Source of the DNA: Diprion similis
Lineage: Eukaryota > Arthropoda > Insecta > Hymenoptera > Diprionidae
Length of the DNA: 64,000 nt
Assembly: GCF_021155765.1 (NCBI RefSeq)
Contig: NC_060105.1
Span: 1,860,001 to 1,924,000, forward strand
Direction: 5' to 3'
The notes under the pieces were generated by a model. It searched no databases. It saw only the letters and a program-made list of their open reading frames with translations, and was not told the origin of the DNA. Position numbers and translations under genes: made by a program. Position 1 is the stretch's first letter; each line of letters starts with the position of its first letter. Below, in pieces: positions 37,325 through 47,955 of the stretch.

Positions 37325-39113
37325 TTAGAATTGGAAACCTTGAAGAGGTAGTTGAGAAGAATCCGGTGCTGCAAACTGAAACTGTTGACCCTGGGCATCG
37401 ACCTGAGGAGCAATCCTGACATCATCTTCCTCTGAGCCAAAGTAACGTTCTATTATATCGAAAGCTTTCTGATATATATCCATATTTTGATGGGACTGCA
37501 GGAATTCTATTTTGTCCAAACCTGAAATCAACGCGACGTTCGTTTGTTAATGAAGATGTGAGAAGAGCCAGCAATCAATGTAGTTTGGCTTTTATTCTCC
37601 GTCGTCTTACCGTAGCATTCTTCGATCAGAACGGCATACGGATTTACTCCATTGTGTGTACTAGCATCTTGTTCGCCCAATCTAAGAATATTTTCCAAGC
37701 CGTTCAGCGCCACCTGTACAATCTTAGCATCCATAACTGTTAAAAGGTCGCACAGCGGAGAGATGCAGCCTTGTGTAGCCAAGTATCGAATTTGTTCCGC
37801 CGTGCCGCCGCTCGTTGCATTGGTGATTGCCCAAGCAGCTTCTTTACGTGTTTTAAACTCTGCTTTGCCCAATATATCGATGAGAACTGGGAATATATTG
37901 GCTTCGATTACAGCCTGCAATAAAAAATAAATCACACCAATGAATTTCCAGATTTCAAAAGTGGGAGTCATTTGAGTGCTATAGTAAAAAAAAAATAAAA
38001 AAAAAAAAAACCACTAACCTGAATCTGTTCACGATTACCGGCAGTGATATTTGAAATTGTCCAGCAAGCTTCTTTACGCACAGTTTCGCGTGGAGAGCTC
38101 AAGAGATGCAGAAGACAGGGTAGCGCGGAACAGTTCAGGACTACCTGTGTTTGCACATCGTCACCCGTCACAATATTGCCAACAGCTCGCAGCGCAGCAC
38201 TAACAACGTTGTTTTGTTCGTGCATAAGAAGCTCGACTAGACGCCTGCAAACACCGGCGTCGATAACAGCCTGAATTTTGTCATTAGGCCCGTCGCTGAG
38301 ATAGGAAAGAGCCCAGCAAGCGTCAGCTAGCACATCACGATCTGTTTGCAAAAGAAGACGCGCGAGTACGGGGAGACAAGGAGCAACCTTTGCGAAGGCT
38401 GGAGCTGGGTTTTTGCCTCTACATAAATTTGACAACGCCCAAACGGCGTTGCGGGTCATGGACAGACGCGATGCTTTTGAAAGAAGCTGGAGAAGTGGCA
38501 CAAGAATGCCGCTAGCAAGCACGTGGTCCCGACACTCAGGACTATCGCCAGCAATATTGCCTAAGGCCCAAACGGCTTGCTCCTGCACATCCTCGTATTC
38601 CGAACCCAGAAGCTTTATAAACGTAGGCACAGCTCCTGTTTCTATGACCATTCGAGTCTGTTGGGAAGTACCGCTAGCTATGTTCGTTAACGCCCACGCA
38701 GCCTCGAACTGTAGCGTCGCGTTTGTGTCGTTTTGGAGGAATTCGACAAATCTTGGAACAATTCCTGTCTGTATAACTTCATCTATAGGTGGATTTGGTT
38801 CCCTCGACAGCAATTTTCTGAACTTTTGCGTCGCTGTTAGCTGTTCCTTAGGGTCCGTGCTGTACAACGCTTGTATCATTTCTGTAGTTATAACTGGTGG
38901 TTGAGGTATAGGAGCTGGCACGGCATACTCGTCCGTTGCGGGAGCCGTGTCCTCGTCTGTAACAACACTGGGGACATTTCTTCGTTTCGATAGTTGCTGC
39001 TCACGCTTTTGTTTGCGAAGCTGCACTCCTTCCTCTTCTCTTCGCCGGCGCAACTCGGTGGCGTCAAGCCCGGCATTTTTGTATCGGTACTTGTGCGTTT
39101 GACCGGTTGACAT
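37325..39113 (-). CDS. Importin subunit alpha, KPNA1/5/6 type
   Basis: Adaptor that binds classical nuclear localisation signals and, with importin beta, carries cargo into the nucleus. Three exons: 38019-39113, 37611-37914 and 37325-37521, all joining in phase, giving 531 residues (human KPNA6 536). The N-terminal importin-beta-binding domain is clear ([20 protein letters not shown], then KRRN). About ten armadillo repeats follow, with the Trp/Asn NLS-binding ladder: [53 protein letters not shown] and [10 protein letters not shown]. The C-terminus is acidic and ends QGFQF, as in KPNA1/5/6 rather than KPNA2 or KPNA3/4. The start ATG lies exactly at a splice acceptor (TTTGCAG|ATG), so the upstream exon is untranslated. 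No sign of damage. Confidence 0.96.
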
Positions 39114-39856
39114 CTGCAAATTAAGGTTAAAAGATAAGTAACAAACTGATGAAAAGAATCGCAGGTGATTCGTATTTATTAGAATTCATCGATAGTCATT
39201 GATAGACGATATAATTGAGATTTCCATCGATTACGATGAAATATTCCGCAAACCTTTCGACAATCTTTTCCTTCTAATTATGCTTCCAACAGGATCTGAA
39301 TATTGGTTCAGTTTGACCTTTGGATTACAGGATTCATGAAGGTGCGGTCTTTGAGATTGAAGAATTCCTACAAATAGCTTTTGTGGTATGATCGGAGCTA
39401 AATATACACGTTTATATTGGCACAATTGACGTTACGTGAAAAAGAGGAAAAAAAACATGTCTTGCACAGTCATAGTTATACAGTACAGACTCGATTACAA
39501 TTTATAGTACAATTTTAATGCTATATAAAGAATTTTTTGTCAAATGGGGGGTATAAATGAAGTGGGTAGCGCGATGTGAATAAGTGACGTGAAAAAGCAT
39601 CGTGCCTCGAAATCGTGGGTATTTTACTCGTGGCGAACGTCACATTTTCAATCGGGGTATTACTCATGCCAACGATATTCTCGGGTTATTTGTGGAATTG
39701 TGATGGACATTTTAGCAAGGCTAATAAGACCAGCGATAGTTGACGTTTAATTCTCGAATTTTCTCGACGCTTTACTTTATCTGCAACAGTATTCCCGCAA
39801 TGGTCGTTCCCCGGGGGTCTTGTCGTATACGAAAATGCAAAAATTGTGATACTTAC

Positions 39857-40090
39857 GGTGGTTAGTTGGCTCGGTTATATCGCTATCCGTGAAATATCAT
39901 AAGAATAATTCGTCACTACCGCACTTTTGGCTGCTGCGCGAGGCGGACGAAAAGCCTTGGCGTGATGTGCAAGATATGCCGCAAGGTATCACGGGTTTGA
40001 TTTCTGATAGGCCGATTCAAATCACCATTTCACTTCACTTCTCTTCTGCCTGCTGCCTGTCTTCTTTCGCACACTTATGCCTATTTATAC
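39857..40090 (-). other. Probable 5' untranslated exon of importin alpha
   Basis: A full-consensus donor (ACC|GTAAGT, minus strand) ends this exon at 39857, and the acceptor just before the start ATG ends the intron at 39114. An intron of 743 bp therefore fits. The right-hand boundary (transcription start) is a guess. It lies in the head-to-head gap with MIX23. Confidence 0.45.
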
Positions 40091-40485
40091 AATACATAGG
40101 TATACATAGGTCGCAAGCACGGCCGTGACTGAGGAAAGACGTTCCTCCAATCAGGGCTCGCATCGCTCAGGATCCAACGGAAACGACCAATCAGAACACG
40201 CCAAAAATACTTTTCGAAGCTGCTGAAGTCAGTCACAAAACACCGCGACTGTTTTATATTATACGAAAAATAGCGAGAACGAGTATTGTACATATTAACT
40301 GTTTTCCTGTCTAATTGTCGGGGAATTTTCTATCACCGATTCATGCCGAAATTCCTGCTTGCTAGGATTGATAGATAAAATTTGTCAAAATTATGATACG
40401 AACGTTCGATATATCGAAGACTGCGAGTTTGCCGTTCGACCCGTTCGCATTCGATCCGGTCTTCGTTTCTCGTCTAAGCGTGATA
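40091..40485. promoter_or_regulatory. Divergent promoter interval of importin alpha and MIX23
   Basis: Between the probable 5' exon of importin alpha (minus strand) and the MIX23 start (plus strand). CpG dinucleotides are more frequent than in the flanks and no TATA box stands out. The assignment rests on gene orientation only. Confidence 0.45.
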
Positions 40486-41317
40486 ATGGCTGGGAACATA
40501 GACTGTGGCGATTTTTTAGAATTCCAGGTATTTGTAAATAAATCTTTTACCTATACGCAAACTATTCGTTGATTGATTGCACAGCAAGTGCCCTTTGATC
40601 GTTAGAATATTTTTCTTATCTTTTTAGTCACGATCGGCATCGATTCATTCCTACCGGTAAATCTCTAACCCTGTTAAAGGTTGTCTTGTGTTGTAACAAA
40701 AAAAAAAAAAAAAAAACGTTGTTAAACAAGTATTTTCGGTTGTTGAAACTATACTCCGACAATTATCGAAGTATCAGTATTTTGCAACATAAACTCGATC
40801 ATAAAGACAGTTGAAGAAAAATATAGAAACCCGAGTGAATGCGACTTAGTTTTTTATTTTACGTATTTTCAATTGTTTTAAGACTTCGTTGTTTGCATAT
40901 TTCGAATACGATTGTATTGATTACTTTCAGGATAACTTGAAGAAAATGAGACTTTTAGATGACAAAATAATTTACACATTGAACACCACGATACCCACCG
41001 ATTCGTTCAAAGGTCAGGTGAATGCGACGGCAACGTGCAAGGATCTGTTTCAACAAATTCAAACAGGTCACGCGCAGAGAGAAACTGCAATTCAGACGTG
41101 CATAAATGCTGCTAAAGAACGTGTCAAAAGTCTAAAGGAACAGAGGGATTCTGGAAAAAACGAACCTGAGCTGTTAAAATCTCTAAGAAAGGAACAAAAC
41201 AAGTTACGTTTACTCCAGACCGAGCTGAATGTAGAGGACGTTGTTAGACAACAAACTACACGGGTTTATAGTGAACGATGCCGTTCGTTTTATAAACCAC
41301 CTAGTAGAGCATGGTAA
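40486..41317 (+). CDS. MIX23: MIX23 (CCDC58) mitochondrial intermembrane-space protein
   Basis: Small coiled-coil protein of the mitochondrial intermembrane space that supports protein import in yeast; known as CCDC58 in animals. Two exons: 40486-40527 (ATG to EFQ, donor CAG|GTATTT) and 40931-41317 (acceptor TTTCAG), giving 142 residues against 144 in human. Family marks in order: CGDFLEFQ, LLDDKI, LNTTIPTDSF, ATCKDL, LRKEQNKLRLLQTELNVE and YSERCRSFYKPP. Four cysteines (7, 50, 71, 131) match the conserved set used for oxidative folding. Residues about 75-115 are charged and helical. There is no cleavable presequence, as expected. The tiny 14-residue first exon would be missed by size-limited open-frame searches. 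Confidence 0.95.
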
Positions 41318-41596
41318 AAAAAATTTTATCTGGACATTATTTTTACGATAAGTAGTTGTTTTATACAATGTCGTTACAATGTCAGTCATGTGTATAAACT
41401 AGAAAATTTCTCTGACCTCCGGTGTTTTAACAGAGGTCGTACAATCAATGTCGATTTGACTAAAACTACACTACTGTCAGATTACAAGTGTTATTTGATT
41501 TGAATGTAATCATTTTCTTTTATTTTACACCCTTCATAAACTTACCTGAGGCTTGTACATGAATATCACACCTTCGATGAAAGTGCTGACTGTGTA

Positions 41597-41615
41597 AATA
41601 AATAACTGTAATAAA
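41597..41615 (+). terminator. Polyadenylation signals of MIX23
   Basis: Two AATAAA hexamers (41597-41602 and 41610-41615) about 280-295 bp after the stop. On the other strand the hexamer TTTATT at 41741-41746 may serve FAM162, so the two 3' ends would nearly meet. Confidence 0.5.
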
Positions 41616-42332
41616 ACTTATGTCCTGTAACCTATAAAATGCTATATTTACAAAAGAAGAAGATTTGCGATTCACTAAAAGCAACATGATTGGATAATCA
41701 AGAATTAGCAGCTGAAACGAGCATTCTATTTACGTTATTGTTTATTCTAATTCAAAATGTAGATTTTCTGTACAAGCATATTATAAAGGTAGAATTCTTT
41801 TAACAATGATCACGGATCAACAAACTTATTTAACAATATAATTTGTACAGGATACCTTAACATATAAGATTAAATTTTCAGACCGTACTAGGAAGCTGAG
41901 TTTAAAACGATATAATCATCACAAATAATGTACGCTCATCTTAAAACGTGAGCAATAGCTAATTGTCAACCTTGGTTAACAATTGTAAATTATAATAATC
42001 AAAGACCCTAATTTCACATGCAGATTTTTACTATAACGAACACGATCTTTTCGTCAGTTTAATTTCGAAATAACTTGCTATAATTCAATAAACATGACGT
42101 GACACTTTTTCCTTTTCCAGTAAAATCAGAAATAGTCCGAGTCTGCAAAAAAAAATTCGGATTCCACGTGAAATAATGCGATAGAAAAATATAGTTGTAT
42201 GATATTTCACAGAGAAAAAAATAATGATAATATCCAATAAAAAATCTCCAACATTAGAAAGAAGGGAAAAAACGTCAATCACGTTGCACGGCGATATAAA
42301 TAACATTGAATAATCTACTTAATCGATACAGG

Positions 42333-42996
42333 TTATTCCTTATTTTCTGCAAGCGCCTTCTTCTTTAGACTTTCTTGATATTCGGCATTTATTTTATTGT
42401 GCCAATCCTCGTTCCACTTTTCGACAGACTCTCCTCGCTCTGCCCTCTTTTTTCCCCAGTACAAAGAGATATAGCAACCAATGAATGTAGCGATCATCAT
42501 GTACGTGCAAATTTTTATTCTGGCTTTGTTCTGCGCTTTGTCCAACTTTTCATACCTGTACAAGCAAAGGAATATTTATAGATAAAATGCAAAAAAGAAG
42601 CTCGTTTTTCTACTTGTTAATCATGCAAAATACAAGATGCTCACGTCATTTTGTTAGGTACTTCGTCAACGCTTTTGTAGTACTTTAACCACACAAGCAT
42701 TCTCCTATCACGTTTCGTCGGCACTACCCATCTTGGACCTAAAAAATAAACCAGATTACACATCACATCGAACAAGTAGAAATGTGAAAAACAAACCAAG
42801 AATTCTTTTACATACCAAAGATATTTGAGTCAATAGGAGTTTCTTTCGGCGTAGATTTCTGAGTAGCGTTACTCGCAGATTCTGAACTTGTCTTAACTGC
42901 ACTGGTCGACTTAGAGTCTCGTAAAGCTGGATGAGTGGCGATGAACCTGCCGCGTTGAGCCTGGCAGATCCGATTCACCAATCTCAGGGAGTTCAT
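42333..42996 (-). CDS. FAM162/UPF0389 mitochondrial membrane protein
   Basis: Small mitochondrial protein of the FAM162 (UPF0389) family; human FAM162A is linked to hypoxia-induced cell death, while the insect role is not established. Three exons in phase: 42816-42996, 42645-42738 and 42333-42555, giving 165 residues. The N-terminus is a typical mitochondrial presequence with Arg and no acids (MNSLRLVNRICQAQRGR). A Ser/Thr/Lys-rich linker follows, then the family core: PRWVVPTKRDRRMLVWLKYY at 62-81 and DKAQNKARIK at 97-106. One membrane helix (about 107-125) and the conserved KKRAERGESVEKWN follow. The C-terminal tail is Lys/Glu-rich. The middle exon (94 bp) is too short for a simple open-frame scan but carries the most conserved residues. 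Confidence 0.92.
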
Positions 42997-44460
42997 GTTG
43001 AAAATCCTGAAAAATCATCAATCGCCATGACGTACGAAGCTGCGTAGAGGTCTAGGTCATTGCCAAATTGCTAACGAATATCTGTCGCAAGTTACTGCCA
43101 GTGTTTAGTCGTCACTTAAGTATCGAAGTATCGAACGTCAACGAAATTACATCAGTTATCAACTTTTTTTTGCGCGCTCCATGGCCGTCGTTTACATAAC
43201 CTTCTTGCACCAATTTGACACAATATAACTTATATTCATTAATAATTTACCACATATGTCGATTTCACACGATTTAAACCTCTCGACAAATTTCTTCAAG
43301 ACATTGTTGTTTCGACAGATTAATCTCGTTTATGGGGGAATTTCGAAAATCGAATCTCTCGACCTTTTACTCACCGTTGATAAAAAACTTGACTATAATT
43401 ATATCCACATCTGCGCTGCGCTGCTTGCGATGATTCTGATTGTTGCGTCTTACTCTCGCAAAGCAAACAACTCTGAGAATAAGTTGGAACAGTTTCTACT
43501 ACCCGATACAGTAGTCGAGGGTTATATAGCTCGTATATATACTCGTCAAGGACATCTATCACCGCTGAAAAAATACAGACGACTGACCATCTCCGAACAT
43601 TTCTTTCAGGTATTATAAGCCCGGTGGTCAGAGAGTAATTACATACGTAATATACATATATGTATGTACATATAGCTCGTAGAAAGTCGCTGGGCAACGT
43701 GACTTCGGACTCGTAGGGGCTTGTATATCGGCTTATATTACGCTCGAGGGGTGGAAATAAGAAGAAATAAACACGAGGACCGAGGACGTACATGCCGTCT
43801 TGCACGATGCCGCGAATCTTTTATTTACACGAGGGTTCTTGGATCTTGAGGATTCAGGCAACTCATTCTTTTCCTCGAAACACAAGCGAGAGGTATCTCT
43901 GGATGCTTTGCTCTAATTTTATAGAGACAATAAAAATCAACGTGTTGCATTAACTTGCAACCGAAACGTAATATTATTATGTTCAGATTTCGGTTGTCAT
44001 AACAATGATTCATTGAAATTTATTGATGAAACCATTATCGTCGCAGAATTAGCGCTTGTCTTTGTTTCTGCTGTAAGATTAATTGGGTTTGAGGTATAAA
44101 TCGCAATCGTAGGAAATTGACAAGCGATAAGATTTTAATAATCATTAATTGTTGTCAAGAGGTCCTTTAATACTTGTCGATATTTTTCATATCGTCTAGT
44201 ATCTTCGTTAGGTAGTTTTGCTTGTTCTGAGTGTCAGAATTTTCATTCATTTTCATCATTTTATCACATTTTATGAATGCTTGCAGCGTGACTAACGGTC
44301 ATTTTTTGAATTAACTCGTACACACGTGTGTGCGCATGAATGAAAAACTACGTGAATTCAATGGTGACGGGTGAATGTATGCATGGAAACGTCAACAGAA
44401 CAGCTGCTTGTGAGAGGTTTTTTTGTAAGATATTAATTAGGCCGGTTTTTAGCAGTCAAG
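42997..44460. promoter_or_regulatory. Divergent interval between FAM162 and CDK5RAP3
   Basis: 1464 bp between two divergently transcribed genes. Open frames of 120-144 residues on both strands (about 43256-43805) overlap each other and show no family features or fitting splice sites. I read the interval as regulatory and untranslated sequence. No specific element is certain. Confidence 0.4.
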
Positions 44461-46822
44461 ATGCAGGTAATTAAAAAATAAATTTACATCGTGACTTAAG
44501 GAATGTATATACATTCGAAAATGCGGTTTTACTCAACTTTCTGAAACATAACCAAAAACTAACCTCTTCTTTTTTTCTTACATTCTATTTAGGAACAGGA
44601 TATTCCGATTGATATAAATTCGGGTAAACTGTTGGAATGGTTAATAAACAGACGTCACTGTAGCAGGGATTGGCAGGCGAACATTATTGCCGTTAGAGAA
44701 AAAATTAATAACGCCATTCAAGACATGCCTGCACACGAAGGAATCGCCCAGCTACTCTCTGGCACATGTGAGAATGTTTACGCTACATTAAATATTCTAG
44801 ATTTATTTACTAAGCTCATTTTATGATGAAGCAACTCTTCGTTTTTCACTTTTTATATCCTTAAATTTTTGCAGATATAAATTATTTTCATTGCAAGAAG
44901 ATAATAGAGATTTTAAAAGAGACCGAGGTTGATTCAAAAAATTTATTTGGTCGTTACGGATCGAAGAGGATGAAAGATTGGCAGGAAATTGTTCGCCTTT
45001 ACGAAAAAGATAACATGTACCTTGCGGAAGCTGCTCAAATGTTGATGAGAAACATCAATTTCGAAGTACCAAGCTTCAAAAAACAGATTCAGAAGTTGGA
45101 ACAAACGCAGAATGTAATTGAGCGACTACCTATTTTTTTTTCAAAGCAATTTAGAAATTTCTATCCCTCAAGCACTTGTAATCGGGTTCATCTCGTTCAA
45201 TGTTTCTTCTGCAGGATTTGGAGAAAAAGGAAGCAGAGTACAAAAAGTCAGAAAATATAGCTCGAACAGAGTTTAACACGCTTTGCAAGCAGCTGGGAAT
45301 ACCTGGACAAAAAATAAAGAAGGAACTAGTCGAGAGAGTATCGGAATTACCTGAGATCTACAACAGATTAGTGGAGAAAGCAAAATCTATCGACAATGTT
45401 GTAGAATTTTATAGTTCGTTTGTAGAATTCACTTTGGGAAGGCAACACGACGGCGGTTGCGTTCCAATGGTTAAATATGTAATTGGTAAGCAAGCTTTGA
45501 GGTGAATTGAAGATTTAATAACACTGTGACATATCGATCGACGCTAAATTATTTTGATATTTTCAATTCTAGATAAGGGTAACACGACAACTTACGAATG
45601 GACTTACGGAGAAGCTCCCTTATCTGTTGTCGAAACTCCATTGAACGTCAATTTTGACGACGACGAAGAGGAAGAAGCTAAAGAACACGGCGAGGTAAAG
45701 AACAAATCTTTACAAAAACGTATCTTACGTGACTTCTCGGACTTCTTTATTTATCACTTGTCAAACAATCGCTGCAGATCGACTTTGGAAATGCGCCAAG
45801 GGAAGAAATTGACTTCGGTCAACTGGACGGTGGAGGGGAAATCGATTTTGGCGCAGAGGGTGACATAGACTGGGGTAACATCGAGTCTGCCGACGGTACC
45901 GCGGAAGAAATCGATTTTAACATATCTCTAGAGGAGTCCGGCATTGTCGTAGAAGCTGCTGGTCTTGATGGCGGAATTGCTACTGGTACCGAAGCTCTGA
46001 CGGTCCTTGACAATCCGTCGACTAGAAACGACTTTATAGACCAGTTACTAGAGGTATTAACAGAGTCCATTCTTTACTGTTTCCATCCTTTTCACACCGA
46101 TATAAATTGTCACAGACCTCTTCCGTCAACTTTTCAGCTAGAATCTTTTCTAAAACTTCGTCTGTACGAGTTTCAAGGGGACAATAAAAACAATTTGCTC
46201 AGCATGAGTCAAATGCAGCAAGCCTCTCCTATACTTCAACTCGCCACACCCGATAGCACCAGAAGCATGCTTGACCATGTACAGGTCCTCATCACTGAGG
46301 TCCTGGACAGCAGAGCGCAGCATTTGCACAATATAAAGCATTCGCCGAGGTAATAATAACGCGTTTCTTGCTTAAACGGGATTTTGAATCTGGGAGAAAA
46401 TTTTGTCCACAGATTGTTAATGTCTCAACTATTCTCGATCGGGGTACATAGTTTTTTTTTTCTCTCTCATTTTCTTCACAGGTACGTAGATCTTCTTGCC
46501 GCGTCGCTGAGGCAGAAATTAAAGGTGGCTGAGAAAATGGTTTCGTTACAAAAATTTACTAGTCAAAGGCGAGAAGATATCATAAATCAAGCTCTAGCGC
46601 TTCAACCAATGTTGAAAACTGTTATTCAACGAACAAAGGAACTGCAGACAGAGGTTATTGCTGTTTCATGTACAAAGAAAAAAAAAATATTCTCTTTCAT
46701 CCCTACCAGTAACTTATTACCTAATGAAATGAAATTTTTATTTACAGATAGAACAAGATATATCGAAAAAGTACAAGAACAGGATTGTACATTTGACTGG
46801 TGGTGTAAATACCCTTCAATAA
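44461..46822 (+). CDS. CDK5RAP3: CDK5 regulatory subunit-associated protein 3 (C53)
   Basis: Partner of UFL1-DDRGK1 in UFMylation of ER-bound ribosomes, and an ER-phagy receptor. Nine exons in phase: 44461-44466 (ATG CAG only), 44593-44767, 44875-45113, 45215-45485, 45573-45694, 45778-46053, 46138-46349, 46482-46653 and 46748-46822, giving 515 residues (human 506). The N-terminal helical domain is strongly conserved (PIDINSGKLLEWL, RRHCSRDWQ, GRYGSKRMKDWQEI, YEKDN). Residues 272-319 form an acidic disordered loop with repeated Ile-Asp-aromatic motifs: IDFG at 272, 282 and 293, IDWG at 301 and IDFN at 316. These are the known shuffled ATG8/UFM1-interacting motifs. The C-terminal helical part follows (SPRYVDLLAASLRQKLK, KTVIQRTKELQ, DISKKYKNR). 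The AATAAA hexamer overlaps the stop codon. Confidence 0.96.
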
Positions 46823-47955
46823 AAGTTAGCTTACTTGCCATTCTAAGCTAAACGGACTTTGAGAAGACACTTATTTTTGGGCTGAGGGTTTTTATAGTTT
46901 TTGTTGTTTCTTTTTATTATTATTATTATTATTATGTTACTTTATTTTATTTTATTTTATTTCGTTTCAAATAATTTATGAATCAAGATTTCCGCTCGCA
47001 ATCAGATTCAGGCGCTCTAAAACGTCGGCAATAATCAACTGCGTTTATTCGTAAGTCTTGTATTTTTTTAATAATATATACATATACATTATATACATAA
47101 ACATTTATACACGCATATTATTACTCGTGCGTACGCAACGAAATGAATATTTTTCCTAATCACATATGCATCCCGTATTATATTATCGGTTATATAGAGA
47201 TCAATTCCATCAAAAATCGCCTCTCTAAAAAGAGTGTTTTTTTTTTTGTTTTTTTTTTGTTTTTTATTCGAAGCACTTTTACGGGGATCCTTTGCTTGTT
47301 CATTACTGAAGAATGATAACTGTATCCAAAATCTTCCGATCTTTCCCCGATCACGATATAACATCGCTTCCATTTAAATGGCTATCGCGTTTACCCCTGA
47401 GATATACGGCTAGTTAGTAGAAACACCTTTTCATTCCCCCTTTTTCATCCCCTGTAGCGAAAAGAACCGAAAAGTTTCCAACCCCCGTTAGGGTGAGTTC
47501 ATGCATATGAATTAAGGGGCGCAACCTCTTGACGAAGAAACGCGCAGGTGAAATTATCCGTCGCAAAAACGTGGACTGACAACAAACCGTTGAATTACGC
47601 TCAGTTTTCCTCCCAGAATCAGGGGGTGAGAGGTGGGATTACGGGTAGAAGGGTATATAAAAAAAAAAACACAGGATCAACCTTTTCACACAACCTTTCA
47701 TCCCGTGCGATGGGAATAATGCCAAAAATTCATTTACCAATGTTTGAAAGAAATGAAGAAAGAAACCAAAAACAAAAGAAAAAAAAACCTAATCAGTTTA
47801 AATAAATTAACGAGCTAACAATTTGCGGTTACGAATCAATAATTACAGTCTTGAGAAAAAGTCTTAATATTGCGGTACATGTATATAGGTGTGTTGATTA
47901 AGTTTAATTAGTCCTATTAAATAGATTCATTAAATTCTATGTCTCCAGCTCAACG
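46823..47955. other. Tail-to-tail interval of CDK5RAP3 and PLA2
   Basis: No supportable gene. It contains a TTA run (about 46914-46935), TTTTA-type repeats and a C-rich stretch at about 47430-47510. Open frames here are short and Lys-rich from poly-A runs. Confidence 0.5.

Noticed and set aside
38044-38904. Plus-strand open frames of 76 and 163 residues
   Set aside because: Antisense shadows of the importin alpha coding exon.
43256-43805. Overlapping open frames of 120 (plus) and 144 (minus) residues
   Set aside because: They overlap on opposite strands within a divergent promoter interval and match no family. Neither has consistent splice junctions.
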